A stretch of 29,474 nucleotides of DNA, taken from a virus. A model generated the notes under the pieces. The model saw nothing but the letters and a program-made list of their open reading frames with translations. It had not been told where the DNA came from and made no database searches. The stretch covers positions 1 to 29,474 of the IMG/VR virus record IMGVR_UViG_3300026510_000013; one strand, 5' to 3'. Shown piece after piece: positions 1-8,094 of the stretch. A program made the position numbers and the translations under genes. Within the stretch, counting starts at the first letter, position 1. Each line of letters opens with the position of its first letter.

Positions 1-80
1 CTATCCAAAGTATCTAAACTGGGCATTGCAGATTTCCGCTGCAACATTTCATCATATATAATCTCAATTGTTCTTGCCAT
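1..80 (-). CDS. Baseplate gp47/J-like protein, N-terminal fragment
   Basis: The reading frame starts at ATG (80-78) and runs off the left edge of the window, so only the first 26 residues are seen (MARTIEIIYDEMLQRKSAMP...). It lies directly after the LysM-like gene in the same operon. In Mu the gp46-like protein is followed by gp47, the J-like baseplate wedge protein, and the opening MARTIE...I..EM resembles the start of such proteins in Bacteroidetes Mu-like phages as I remember them. The function is therefore inferred mainly from gene order, and the fragment is too short to confirm a domain. Confidence 0.5.
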   Translation of the reverse strand, partial: MARTIEIIYDEMLQRKSAMPSLDTLD

Positions 81-82
81 TA

Positions 83-376
83 TTATCCTATTCTAAAATT
101 TGTTCCTATTATCATTGCCCCAATTCCTAATGGTATTGATTCTATACTAAGGTTAGACTGACCAGTAGTTGGCTTAATTAAATTCTTATTATAATACCCT
201 AAAGTGTCAGCATTAATATTATCGTTATTTGGTATCTCTAAAATTTGACCAGGCTGCAAATAATCCGTTATACTTAACTCGTTCGATAGGGCTAGTAAAT
301 ATATACCTTCAATAGTTCCATAAACTTGTATAGAAATATCCATTAAGGTCTGATTATCTAATACTTTTACAATCAT
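83..376 (-). CDS. LysM-like tail/baseplate protein
   Basis: A 97-residue protein whose first half has the LysM pattern: hydrophobic start (MIVKVLDNQTLMDISIQVYG), a central segment (GIYLLALSNELS) and the closing LQPGQILEIP that ends LysM repeats. In phage tails, single LysM domains occur in small baseplate or tail-hub proteins (P2 gpX and relatives) that bind peptidoglycan or stabilise the hub. The C-terminal part is short and has no recognisable domain. It sits between a membrane/coiled-coil gene, which it overlaps by 4 bases, and the J-like gene, so it is co-expressed with the baseplate genes. Confidence 0.65.
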   Translation of the reverse strand: MIVKVLDNQTLMDISIQVYGTIEGIYLLALSNELSITDYLQPGQILEIPNNDNINADTLGYYNKNLIKPTTGQSNLSIESIPLGIGAMIIGTNFRIG

Positions 377-690
377 TTTTCGTTACGTTTATACCCTTCA
401 AATTCTTCCTTTAATGTTTTGTATTTTGTTTTCCAAAGCTCTAAATTTTTACGTAATTGCTTAATTTCTTCGTCTAAATCATTAAATTTTTCGTCATATC
501 TCTTTTTTAAATCTGTCAGTGCTTCTTGGTACAAATCAACTACTTGCTGTTGGTGCTTAGTTTCAGTTTCTTGTATATTTTGTTCTGCTTTTTTCGACTC
601 TGCTTTTCTTTGCGTTCGCTCAAACAACCAAGCGAGTAACCCAGTAATAGTTGTTATAATTAAGCCTATATTATTTTGTAATAGTTCCAT
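373..690 (-). CDS. Membrane-anchored coiled-coil protein, holin or spanin-like
   Basis: This 105-residue protein has one N-terminal membrane segment (about residues 7-22, NIGLIITTITGLLAWLF) followed by a long, highly charged coiled coil (about 28-105, rich in K, E and Q). This is the topology of an inner-membrane spanin or of small holin-associated proteins. Its place among baseplate genes, far from the endolysin at 8.7-9.05 kb, is odd for a lysis gene, so a role as a membrane-tethered assembly factor is equally possible. It overlaps both neighbours by 1-4 bases, which implies translational coupling. Confidence 0.5.
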   Translation of the reverse strand: MELLQNNIGLIITTITGLLAWLFERTQRKAESKKAEQNIQETETKHQQQVVDLYQEALTDLKKRYDEKFNDLDEEIKQLRKNLELWKTKYKTLKEEFEGYKRNEK

Positions 691-965
691 TATTCTCTTG
701 TGTTAATTTCAATTTGATTTTTTAAGTCATTATAGCTTTTTCCATCGCGCGCTAAATGTAATTTTACTGTTTGCTCTATTTCTTCTTTATGGCTGTTGGT
801 TCTCATTTTACGAATCAAACTAGCCCCTAATATTGGATCACTTTTTAATTCGCCCTGGTTCATTTTAATTATTATCGCAACGTCCTGCCAAGTACTATCT
901 CCAATAGCAAAATCGCCATTAATTAATTTTACATCATCATTATAATCAAGCAATATATCAGTCAT
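690..965 (-). CDS. Baseplate wedge protein, gp46/W/gp25-like
   Basis: A 91-residue protein with the features of the small lysozyme-like baseplate wedge proteins (Mu gp46, P2 gpW, T4 gp25). It has an acidic start with a short beta hairpin (LLDYNDDVKLINGDFAIGDS), then a helix with QDVAIIIKMNQGELKSDPILGASL, the position where the family has its 'L.T..GE....P..G' motif. It follows the spike gene with one 68-residue gene in between and precedes the J-like gene, which matches the Mu order gp45-gp46-gp47. No catalytic activity is expected. Confidence 0.6.
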   Translation of the reverse strand: MTDILLDYNDDVKLINGDFAIGDSTWQDVAIIIKMNQGELKSDPILGASLIRKMRTNSHKEEIEQTVKLHLARDGKSYNDLKNQIEINTRE

Positions 966-1171
966 TATGTTATTATTAGGGCGTGTGTTGCGCCGTTACT
1001 ATCAGTTCCCGTTACTGTGCCAGTTCTAACAAAAATATCTACTTCGGTAGATATAAGTTCAGAAAGCTGTTCAGCAATAGTATTTACGTTGCTACTAGTT
1101 TGTGGGTTGTTAAATATTTGTAACATTCCAGTTTTTAAACTTGCTTTAAGTACTGTTTTATTTAATGGCAT
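965..1171 (-). CDS. Small baseplate-region protein of unknown function
   Basis: A 68-residue protein with no recognised domain. The N-terminus is basic (MPLNKTVLKASLKTGMLQIF), the middle is a helix rich in S, T and N, and the end is predicted to be beta (VDIFVRTGTVTGTDSNGATH). It abuts the spike gene (1173) and overlaps the gp46-like gene by one base, so it is part of the baseplate operon. The size and location suggest a small structural protein near the spike, but this is inference from position only. Confidence 0.45.
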   Translation of the reverse strand: MPLNKTVLKASLKTGMLQIFNNPQTSSNVNTIAEQLSELISTEVDIFVRTGTVTGTDSNGATHALIIT

Positions 1172-1172
1172 A

Positions 1173-1691
1173 TTATTCTATTAAAATACTGTTTAAATTA
1201 GGTTTAATTATTTGTTCTACTTTTTGCTCTATAATTTCTATTGCAGGAATATCTGGTGTTACTCCCATACTAACTACTACTTTTTTTAACTCACCTGCCA
1301 AATTCTTAAATTCCTCAAAAAAATCATTCCAGACTTCTTTCAGGCTATTGCTCCCTTGTTTAATAATAAAACCTGAACTCTTAATAGTAAATTTAGAATC
1401 TCCAGAAGTAAGTACCATTTCTTCAAATTCTAGCGCATCAATTAGTATAGTTGCGTTTGTACTTTCCAAACGAGCAATAACACACTTAGTGCCTTGTTTT
1501 GGCTTGCGATAATAAGAGCCAAGACCTAATAGCACATCATAATATTCCAAGCCATCAACAATACTCTTTACTGTCATAGTCTTTTTGTCCCAATCTATTA
1601 CTTCAGCAGTAACCCAAATTACTTCATTCACTATTTGTTCCTTAGTTTTTTTATGTAATAATTCGGTAAATTTATCTAAGTTATCACTCAT
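1173..1691 (-). CDS. Baseplate spike protein, gpV/gp45-like
   Basis: A 172-residue protein between the hub gene and the gp46-like gene, the position of the central membrane-piercing spike in Mu (gp45) and P2 (gpV). Residues about 22-110 look like an OB-fold: WVTAEVIDWDKKTMTVKSI, then short beta strands including YRKPKQGTKCVIARLES. The C-terminal half is helical with a long amphipathic stretch (about 115-155). It lacks an obvious histidine-rich iron-binding tip of the P2 V or Mu gp45 type (HxH), so the tip may be carried by another protein. It overlaps the hub gene by 4 bases. Confidence 0.6.
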   Translation of the reverse strand: MSDNLDKFTELLHKKTKEQIVNEVIWVTAEVIDWDKKTMTVKSIVDGLEYYDVLLGLGSYYRKPKQGTKCVIARLESTNATILIDALEFEEMVLTSGDSKFTIKSSGFIIKQGSNSLKEVWNDFFEEFKNLAGELKKVVVSMGVTPDIPAIEIIEQKVEQIIKPNLNSILIE

Positions 1692-2656
1692 TTTGCTTTA
1701 TCTCCTAATTGTATAGTTCTTCTAAATTGTGGGCTATCATCAAAAACAATTGTTGTTCTTTCTACATAATAAACGCCATTTCTATCTGGGTATAAATCGC
1801 TTTTTAGATCTACTTTATAACCGTGTCTAATAACTGGTGTGCCAAACAGCGTAACCGTACCGTCAAAGCCATCAACTTTGTATTTTTTATAATCTTCTTT
1901 GGCTAATTTTTCAAGCTCAGCCTCAAGTTTAATATTGTAATAACTAAGTTGCCGTTCTTCGCCATCATTATCGCCTATTTCTACCTCTATTTTGTTTCCG
2001 TTTTTTAATGTAGAAACTGCAATAATTTTTATAATAACGTCCTCTTTATTTTTATAATTTAGGTCATTATTAACTACATTTTTTTCTAGGTGTAATTTTA
2101 TTGGCTCTATATCTGTGTCATCTGCGTACACTTTACCTATTACAAGTTGCTTTCCTTTCATGTAGCTGTATAGGCTATACTCATCTTTAAAGTATTTTAA
2201 TACTTTTGCAACAGTTGATTTAGCATGCCGTTGCGACCCAACTTCTACCTCTAAAGCGTCAACCGAATAACCAGGAACAATCTTATTAAGTAAGTTTTGC
2301 AAACTGGTACTTTTTAAGCTTATATTTACTGGTATCTTTTTAAGCATATACATCTCATCTTCACACTCTATTTTAATGGGAATATCTGCACTTACTCGGG
2401 TAATATGCCCTTCAAACTCTGTTATTAATTTACCGTCATAGCCTAGTTCAATTTTTACGTTATCCCCTTTCTTAAAGGTTTCTCTTACATTATATTTGTC
2501 AAAGTACTTAACATTTCTTGGTAATATTATTGTAGCTGTATCGGTTAACATTTTCCAACTACTTTCAATTTTTACTGAGTTTATTTTCTTTACTATTATT
2601 TCTCCTCTAAAATCTGTTTTTGCAAAAGTTATTTTTGCTGTCATTACTAACACCAT
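1688..2656 (-). CDS. Baseplate hub protein, gpD/gp44-like
   Basis: A 322-residue protein in the position of Mu gpP (gp44)/P2 gpD, which forms the trimeric hub that holds the spike. The N-terminal part (about 20-95) is beta-rich with KKGDNVKIELGYDG..ITEFEGHITRVS, a pattern typical of hub proteins. The middle contains SLQNLLNKIVPGYSVD and the region that follows in this family. The ATG overlaps the stop of the upstream gene as TAATG. A second in-frame ATG four codons later (2644) is an alternative start. Identification rests on motif character plus order: tape measure, connector, hub, spike. Confidence 0.7.
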   Translation of the reverse strand: MVLVMTAKITFAKTDFRGEIIVKKINSVKIESSWKMLTDTATIILPRNVKYFDKYNVRETFKKGDNVKIELGYDGKLITEFEGHITRVSADIPIKIECEDEMYMLKKIPVNISLKSTSLQNLLNKIVPGYSVDALEVEVGSQRHAKSTVAKVLKYFKDEYSLYSYMKGKQLVIGKVYADDTDIEPIKLHLEKNVVNNDLNYKNKEDVIIKIIAVSTLKNGNKIEVEIGDNDGEERQLSYYNIKLEAELEKLAKEDYKKYKVDGFDGTVTLFGTPVIRHGYKVDLKSDLYPDRNGVYYVERTTIVFDDSPQFRRTIQLGDKAK

Positions 2657-3345
2657 TATAATACGAGTTCTAAAGGTTCGTCAGAGCTACATCTTAGGTA
2701 AAAAGGAATTACTCCAGGTTTGCCTTTTAATTGTGAAAACGTGAGCTCCTCAATAATTAAATTATCAATATTCAAATCTTTAAATAATGCTCCTTCAACT
2801 CTTATACTATCTACAGCTTGTTCAAATCTTGCCAACATTAATTTTTGATCATTGGCTGTAATTAGTTTTTGTGGCTGTGCAGGATCTCTCAAACATAAAC
2901 CACGAATATCGATTGTCCAATCTGTAAAACCGTAAGTTTCTTTAACTGTGCCATTGGCGGCAAGTGCCTTTGTTTTAGATACTATTTTTGAGCGTCTAAA
3001 GCTTGCCAAACTCACTACTGGCAACTCAAAATGAGAATAGTCATCCAACACCACATCGCCATTAAAATCGAATGTTTTATATTTCCCTCCTTTAAAAGTC
3101 ATTGTAAATAATATAGGCGTTCCCATATAACTCATTCTAGAAGGTTCTGCGATTGGATCTAGTATTTCTAAATTATTAAATTTAAAATTCAAGCCTTCAG
3201 TATTTTTTTCTTTTTTAACTTTAAAAGGAAAGTTAGCACCTGTATTTTCATCTTCACCTTCAGCAACTTTATAAACGGCAAGATTACCTTTGATACCAAA
3301 AGCCTGCTGCATTAAATCGCTTATATTATAGTTTATTTCTGCCAT
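2656..3345 (-). CDS. Tail-baseplate connecting protein, probably DUF6046 family
   Basis: A 229-residue protein between the tape measure and the hub, the position of Mu gpN (gp43). I recognise it as probably DUF6046, a family found in Bacteroidetes phages. It contains no catalytic motif. Features are a beta-rich centre (YMGTPILFTMTFKGGKYKTF) and a C-terminal VIPFYLRCSSDEPLELVL. A structural role at the tail tube/baseplate junction is inferred from gene order. It lies directly next to the tape measure gene and ends in a TAATG overlap with the hub gene. Confidence 0.55.
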   Translation of the reverse strand: MAEINYNISDLMQQAFGIKGNLAVYKVAEGEDENTGANFPFKVKKEKNTEGLNFKFNNLEILDPIAEPSRMSYMGTPILFTMTFKGGKYKTFDFNGDVVLDDYSHFELPVVSLASFRRSKIVSKTKALAANGTVKETYGFTDWTIDIRGLCLRDPAQPQKLITANDQKLMLARFEQAVDSIRVEGALFKDLNIDNLIIEELTFSQLKGKPGVIPFYLRCSSDEPLELVL

Positions 3346-5445
3346 TTATCCCGCAATTATTAATTCGTCACGTAAACGATCGTTTATTGTACCTACTACT
3401 TTATCGGCAATACGGTCTATACTTTCTCTAACATTGGCGCTCACTTTAAAATTGTTGGTTATATTAAGTGTCATGGTTATTGTTTTACCTGAGCCACCTC
3501 CTTCTGTATTATTACCTGATCCATTAGCTAAACTATTTGGAGATAAACTATTTTTATCTTTTATAATTGTAGATGTTGTTTGAGTAAGCTCATACTCATC
3601 TTGTGAGGCTCTCAATTTATCCACATCTGCAGACACTTTAATTTCTGTAGTTTCGCCAAAGCCAAAAAATGACTTTATTGCTGACCATACTTTTTTAATC
3701 GCTTCCCAAAATCCGAATACTAAATTTTTAACATAATTAAAAACAGCCTTCACGCCATTTTTAAAACCAGGGAATATCTTATCAACTAAATCTATAAGAA
3801 ACTTAAACGGGCTATTATTCCATATCCATTTAGTAAATGCTACAATGGCTGATTTTATTTTATCCCAATATTTAATCATTAAAACAATAGCTACAACAGC
3901 TGCAGCAATTCCAATAACAATCAGCCCAATAGGGTTTGCTGTTAATGCTATATTTAACCCCCATTGTGCAGCAGTAGCAGAAATCAATCCTACTATAAAT
4001 GAACCAAGCATACTTGCACCTGCCAAGACATAGCCTACAGCTTGTCCTGCTAGAGTTGCTACAATTCTAAATCCTGCTCGTACAAAGTTCCACGCAGCTA
4101 AAGATGCCTTTGCCATAGATTTTGTAAAAATGTTTGTGCCTAAAGATGCTCTTATCAATTTTAGATAAATTTTATCTAACTTTAAAGAAACTAATGCTAT
4201 TGCAGTTGCAACAAATATAGTTGTTCCAACAAGGGCAGTGGCAATAATTATAAACTTAGATAACACAGGATTAGCGCGCATAAAACTAGAAACTAGTTTA
4301 AACACTTTTGCAATAACCTTAAAAATAGTTACAGCAAAAGGAGCTAAAACAGAAACAACACCGTCCAGCATATTACTAAATGAATTTTTTAACAATAGTG
4401 TTTGGCTTTTGGTTGTTTTTGCCATTATATTAAATGCCTTATTAACAGATCCTGTTGCGTTCGCAATTTTGTTGGTGTTTGTGTTCCAACTATCCGATAA
4501 AGTTCCCCCTAAACCAATAACCAATTTAATAGCCTCTTGAGAGCCAAACAAGTCGCCTATAATAGACTCTTGAGTTTTACCAGTTAACTTTGAGTAGCTT
4601 GCTATTTTTGGCATTAGCTCATCTATGTAATTTTTTAGCCCACCAGATCTAGTAATACTTTTAGAGTCGAAAGCAATGCCCAGCTTATTTGCCATTTTTG
4701 TTGCTTCAGCGCCTGGCTTTAATAACGCGGATAAAACTGCATTTAATTGTGTTGCCACTTCAGCAGGTTTACCCATTACTCCAGATGCAGTTGCAAATGT
4801 TGCAAAAAGTTCTTCTTGTGAAACTTTTAATTTAGACGACACTGCAGTAACTCTTGGCAATGCAGTTGCTAAACTTTCTAAACTTGTAATTTGCCCCAAT
4901 TCTACAGTTTTTTGTAGCCTATCTTGTATATCAATTGCCGTATTCCATTCCGCGCCATAAGCTTTAATTATGGAGGCTGTTGTGTCTACAACAGTTCCTA
5001 TTTCTGCCATACCACCATAGGCAGCTTTTGAGCTATCTTTTAAAAAAGTAATCCAGTTATCTTTTGGAACTCCTGCCGATATTGTAGCAAAAAGACCATC
5101 CGATAAGGCAGCCTTTGATTTTGGTACTACCTCCGATATATCTCTTATTTGGTTAGTGTAATTAGCCAACTCTTTTGTGCCGACTTGAGCCATTGTGTTT
5201 GTTCTAGCCATTGCATGTTCAAAAGTGATTGAGCTTGCGGACAGGAAGCCTAGTGCGGCACCTGCAATTGCCATTCTTCTAAAATTACGGCTTAGTGTAT
5301 GGCTTCTACGGTTAACACGATCTAGCATTCTGTCAACGCCACCAAGTGAATGTTTTGTTTTATTACCAAAACTAGTAATATTACGCAATGGCTTGGTAAT
5401 CTTATCTACCAGTTCTAATATCCATTGTGTTTTAGTACTACTCAT
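3346..5445 (-). CDS. Tail tape measure protein, TP901-like
   Basis: A 699-residue protein that sets tail length and chaperones DNA ejection. Residues about 70-330 carry the TP901-type core with alternating helices (for example FATFATASGVMGKPAEVATQLN), and two long hydrophobic regions lie at about 395-422 and 503-525, with further apolar stretches between. The C-terminus (about 630-699) is polar and glycine-rich (GSGNNTEGGGSGKT), then helical. At the usual 0.15 nm per residue the tail would be about 105 nm. The start ATG (5445) lies inside the last codons of the frameshifted chaperone reading frame (stop 5438-5440), the same arrangement as in lambda and many other tailed phages. Confidence 0.9.
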   Translation of the reverse strand: MSSTKTQWILELVDKITKPLRNITSFGNKTKHSLGGVDRMLDRVNRRSHTLSRNFRRMAIAGAALGFLSASSITFEHAMARTNTMAQVGTKELANYTNQIRDISEVVPKSKAALSDGLFATISAGVPKDNWITFLKDSSKAAYGGMAEIGTVVDTTASIIKAYGAEWNTAIDIQDRLQKTVELGQITSLESLATALPRVTAVSSKLKVSQEELFATFATASGVMGKPAEVATQLNAVLSALLKPGAEATKMANKLGIAFDSKSITRSGGLKNYIDELMPKIASYSKLTGKTQESIIGDLFGSQEAIKLVIGLGGTLSDSWNTNTNKIANATGSVNKAFNIMAKTTKSQTLLLKNSFSNMLDGVVSVLAPFAVTIFKVIAKVFKLVSSFMRANPVLSKFIIIATALVGTTIFVATAIALVSLKLDKIYLKLIRASLGTNIFTKSMAKASLAAWNFVRAGFRIVATLAGQAVGYVLAGASMLGSFIVGLISATAAQWGLNIALTANPIGLIVIGIAAAVVAIVLMIKYWDKIKSAIVAFTKWIWNNSPFKFLIDLVDKIFPGFKNGVKAVFNYVKNLVFGFWEAIKKVWSAIKSFFGFGETTEIKVSADVDKLRASQDEYELTQTTSTIIKDKNSLSPNSLANGSGNNTEGGGSGKTITMTLNITNNFKVSANVRESIDRIADKVVGTINDRLRDELIIAG

Positions 5446-5994
5446 TTTTGCTAGTTAATTTATTTAACACTTCAGACAATGCGTTTTTGCAAACAATTTC
5501 TAAGGTCTCGTAATGCCTTTTTTCTAAAAACAAACAATCATTGTAATATTTATACCATTGCTTGTCTGTTAATTTTGTTGGGTCAATGCTATAATTCTTT
5601 CGGATTATAGCATTGACCTGATCTATATAATGTTTAGTTGGTTGAGACCTTTTTAAATGAACTTGGATTTCACTTTCTTTGTCTCCATGAACTTTCCCAA
5701 TTCGTCAAGAATACCTAAATAAACAGACACATCGCTTGTTTTGTCATCTTCGTTAATTGAATCCATATCACCTCCTAAAACACAGTTTTTAATTAATAAG
5801 TCTGTAACCTTATCTGCATCTTTATCTTTAGACGCTTCAGTCATGGCGCTTAAAACGCCACGGTGAGGCTTACAAATTATAAATTTGAATTCTTCGTCAA
5901 TAAGACCAGGAACAGTTATTGTTATTTCTTTTAACTTCCCGTTTGTTTGTTTCCACTTTGCAATTTGCTCTTTTGTTATATCTTTAAATGCCAT
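5438..5994 (-). CDS. Tail assembly chaperone, frameshifted G-T-like product
   Basis: Reading from 5994, a -1 slip at GGGAAAG (5698-5692) joins the 113-residue G-like protein to a reading frame that stays open from 5704 to a TAG at 5440-5438. The fused protein is about 185 residues. The added part contains LTDKQWYKYYNDCLFLEKRHYETL, a charged helical sequence of the kind expected in T domains, and this frame has no start codon of its own. The arrangement mirrors lambda G/GT and Mu gp41: a major short product and a minor extended product made before the tape measure gene, with the stop overlapping the tape measure start. I infer the fusion from sequence; protein-level proof is absent. Confidence 0.8.
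5581..5618 (-). other. Perfect 15-bp stem-loop inside the chaperone T-domain
   Basis: Arms at 5581-5595 and 5604-5618 are perfect complements (plus-strand left arm GGTCAATGCTATAAT) around an 8-base loop, CCGAAAGA in the mRNA. It begins 73 bases after the slippery heptamer, further than typical frameshift-stimulating structures, and no U-run follows it, so it is not a simple intrinsic terminator. Both arms are coding in the -1 frame. It may pause ribosomes or tune tape measure expression; the role is unknown. Confidence 0.7.
5653..5994 (-). CDS. Tail assembly chaperone, short G-like product
   Basis: The unshifted product is 113 residues and ends at TAA (5655-5653). It is small, acidic in the second half, and begins MAFKDITKEQIAKWKQTNGKLKEI, followed by a beta segment (EFKFIICKPHRGVL). 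Such proteins coat the tape measure protein and recruit tail tube subunits. It follows the tube gene by three bases and precedes the tape measure gene, which is the conserved position. The gene carries the slippery heptamer near its 3' end. Confidence 0.8.
   Translation of the reverse strand: MAFKDITKEQIAKWKQTNGKLKEITITVPGLIDEEFKFIICKPHRGVLSAMTEASKDKDADKVTDLLIKNCVLGGDMDSINEDDKTSDVSVYLGILDELGKFMETKKVKSKFI
5692..5698 (-). promoter_or_regulatory. Programmed -1 ribosomal frameshift site GGGAAAG
   Basis: On the minus strand the heptamer is phased G GGA AAG in the reading frame of the short chaperone, so both tRNAs can re-pair after a one-base backward slip (GGG AAA). GGGAAAG is the slippery sequence of the lambda G-T overlap. 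It lies 37 bases before the zero-frame stop and downstream of the last stop (TGA, 5707-5705) in the -1 frame, so it sits inside the only interval where a slip can join the two frames. Confidence 0.8.
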
Positions 5995-5997
5995 AAT

Positions 5998-6429
5998 TTA
6001 TACGTTCCAGTTTATATGTGATATTTTCATTTTTTGATCAGTGGCGACTGTTTTGTCGCCTTGTTTTACGTCTACACCTCTATTGGTAAATCTGCATCCT
6101 TCCATTACATCTTTGTAAATTTTGCCTTTATATTCATATTGGCTTATTGCAGAAAACATAGCAATGTCTTGTATCCTTGCTCCTGGAGGTAATGATGCTT
6201 GTAACGCTGTCATTTCTTCAAGTGTTAACTCTAAGGAGAATTCAGCCTTATAGTTACCCTCACCTTCACCAATATCCATTCTACCTGCTCCTTTTTCGTT
6301 TGTTATATCTAAGGAATCGGTATAAGAAACTTTACGAACTCCAACTAAGTCTCTACCTAAAATTCTACATGTAAATTTAGTCCAACCAATCATGGTACCA
6401 AGACTGTTTACTATTACTGTTTTACCCAT
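5998..6429 (-). CDS. Tail tube protein
   Basis: A 143-residue protein directly after the sheath gene, the position of the tube protein in contractile-tail operons (Mu gpM, P2 FII). Features fit a tube: compact size, beta-rich profile, a conserved-looking segment GEGEGNYKAEFSLELTLEEMTALQ, and a C-terminal KGDKTVATDQKMKISHINWNV strand. The assignment rests on gene order (sheath, tube, chaperone with frameshift, tape measure) more than on a motif. Confidence 0.75.
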   Translation of the reverse strand: MGKTVIVNSLGTMIGWTKFTCRILGRDLVGVRKVSYTDSLDITNEKGAGRMDIGEGEGNYKAEFSLELTLEEMTALQASLPPGARIQDIAMFSAISQYEYKGKIYKDVMEGCRFTNRGVDVKQGDKTVATDQKMKISHINWNV

Positions 6430-6433
6430 TTTT

Positions 6434-7645
6434 TTAAATTTTATTGGTTAAACCTAAATCCACACTAAATTCATGGATTATGTTATTAAATACAACTTGT
6501 GCCTTAACTATTAGAGGCACATCATTAGTTAGATCCTGTGTTGGATCTATATATACTTCGCTGCCAGAAATTTCAGACGCAGCTGTCATTCTACGGATTG
6601 CATTGTTCCCAAGCGTTTCTAATTCGGTCGCCTCAATTTCTCTTATGCTACCAGTATCAGGGTCTTTTAGTAAATTGCTTTTTACTCTTGGTAAAAGTGC
6701 TTGTCTTAATAAACCTGCTGCTTTATTCCAAACTCGGTTATTCTCTATTCTGGAATAGTCAGAACCTTTTTCAACACAGGTGTGCGAGTCGTTAAAATAG
6801 TAGCCTGCATAACCGTTATATGATCCAACATAAACGTAACCTCTTTTATTAAGTTCCTTAATTTCGTTGGCTTCTAGTATGTTAAAATCTATACCATTTT
6901 GTAATACTGCAGATATCCATCTAGATCTACCTTTATCTGTTAGTGGATAGTCTTTTTCCGCTTTTTTTGAGTTAGGTTTAGTTTCAATATCAACAGAGCC
7001 TATATTTTCATTTACCGATCTTATTGAAATTGCCCCTAAAACAGAACCAACTGCAGCATATTTTTCATGTGCTGGTTTTACATTTCTTATTATTGGATCT
7101 TGCCCAATAACAACAGAAACATTAGGGGCATTTAAGGTTCTTAAATCTAAATAATCGCTTATAGCAGTTGCACCATCAAAAACAATACCTTCAACAATAA
7201 CAGCATCAATTTTACGGCTTTCTTCTTTTAAAACATTAACTATATTTTGTTTAGCGCCAACATAGGCAGAAAAGTCGGCAGGAGCATCTCCATTTCTTAC
7301 AAAGCCTAAGCTTTTAATATTTTGGTTGGTTTTTAATATCGCTTTTAATTCAATATCAGTCATTGTGCCATCGTCTAACACAATAAATAAGTTACCATTT
7401 GGCGAAATTCTAAAGAATTCATCAATATGGTGGTTTGCTAGTATATTGTTTGTGTCATCATAACTTACCGTAATACCATCAGCTTCGGCGTTAGCCAAGC
7501 TTAAGTATTCTTTAGCATATTTTAATGTTAAACCTGAAGCTGCAGTAGCACCTCCAATTATTAAAAGGCAGGTACCGTCATTAGTTGAGTTATGTCTCCC
7601 TAAGTTCCCGTTTGATTTATTTACTTCTACTCCTTTAAATCCCAT
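6434..7645 (-). CDS. Tail sheath protein, DUF2586-like
   Basis: A 403-residue protein recognised as the contractile sheath type common in Bacteroidetes Mu-like elements (DUF2586). The N-terminus (MGFKGVEVNKSNGNLG) opens the fold, the middle has the sheath-like alpha/beta segment VEGIVFDGATAISDYLDLRT and SVVIGQDP, and the C-terminus contains a beta region (YIDPTQDLTNDVPLIVKAQV) consistent with the inter-subunit mesh of sheath proteins. It precedes the tube gene by four bases. Its start overlaps the upstream stop by one base. Confidence 0.8.
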   Translation of the reverse strand: MGFKGVEVNKSNGNLGRHNSTNDGTCLLIIGGATAASGLTLKYAKEYLSLANAEADGITVSYDDTNNILANHHIDEFFRISPNGNLFIVLDDGTMTDIELKAILKTNQNIKSLGFVRNGDAPADFSAYVGAKQNIVNVLKEESRKIDAVIVEGIVFDGATAISDYLDLRTLNAPNVSVVIGQDPIIRNVKPAHEKYAAVGSVLGAISIRSVNENIGSVDIETKPNSKKAEKDYPLTDKGRSRWISAVLQNGIDFNILEANEIKELNKRGYVYVGSYNGYAGYYFNDSHTCVEKGSDYSRIENNRVWNKAAGLLRQALLPRVKSNLLKDPDTGSIREIEATELETLGNNAIRRMTAASEISGSEVYIDPTQDLTNDVPLIVKAQVVFNNIIHEFSVDLGLTNKI

Positions 7646-8094
7646 TATTCATTAGTATTAAATGGTACAATTACCTTGTTCGGATTTTCCAAATAAGCAA
7701 TTACTGCCGTTCTTACTTCTTTTTCTTTTTTGCCATTTGGCAGCGCCACTTTATTGTCATTAACAAATTGCATTAACTCATTATATTTAGCCGTTTGTAC
7801 ATAATCTTTATCGGTAATTGTACTGGTGGTTTTGATTGGTGTAATATCGTTTCCCCTGTTTTGAGGCGAATTTTTAGGAAATTTATTAGTATCCGATGTT
7901 GATTTAGTTTTATTGTCTTTTACCTTTTGGTCAAAAGTAGTAATGCTTAATTTTTTAGATTTTGGATTACTATTAGCATGTAACTGGGCAGCGTTTTTTG
8001 ATAAAAACGGATATCCGTCAGATGTTATAAATACTTGTTTTACTTGTGGGTTTTCCTTTAGCGTTTTAGCGCCTATTTCTTTAATTTTTGTCAT
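7645..8094 (-). CDS. Structural-region protein of unknown function
   Basis: A 149-residue protein between the lysis cassette and the sheath gene. The N-terminal 45 residues contain a short conserved-looking block (VKQVFITSDGYPFLSKNAAQLHA); the middle is low-complexity and rich in S, T, N and K, suggesting a flexible linker; the C-terminal 50 residues (YVQTAKYNELMQFVNDNKVAL...) look like a small helical domain. It may be a virion or head-tail joining protein, but there is no motif to prove this. It overlaps the lipoprotein gene by 4 bases. Confidence 0.5.
   Translation of the reverse strand: MTKIKEIGAKTLKENPQVKQVFITSDGYPFLSKNAAQLHANSNPKSKKLSITTFDQKVKDNKTKSTSDTNKFPKNSPQNRGNDITPIKTTSTITDKDYVQTAKYNELMQFVNDNKVALPNGKKEKEVRTAVIAYLENPNKVIVPFNTNE

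Noticed and set aside
1165-1512. A 115-codon open frame on the + strand
   Set aside because: It is antisense to the spike gene and has no domain or sensible leader.
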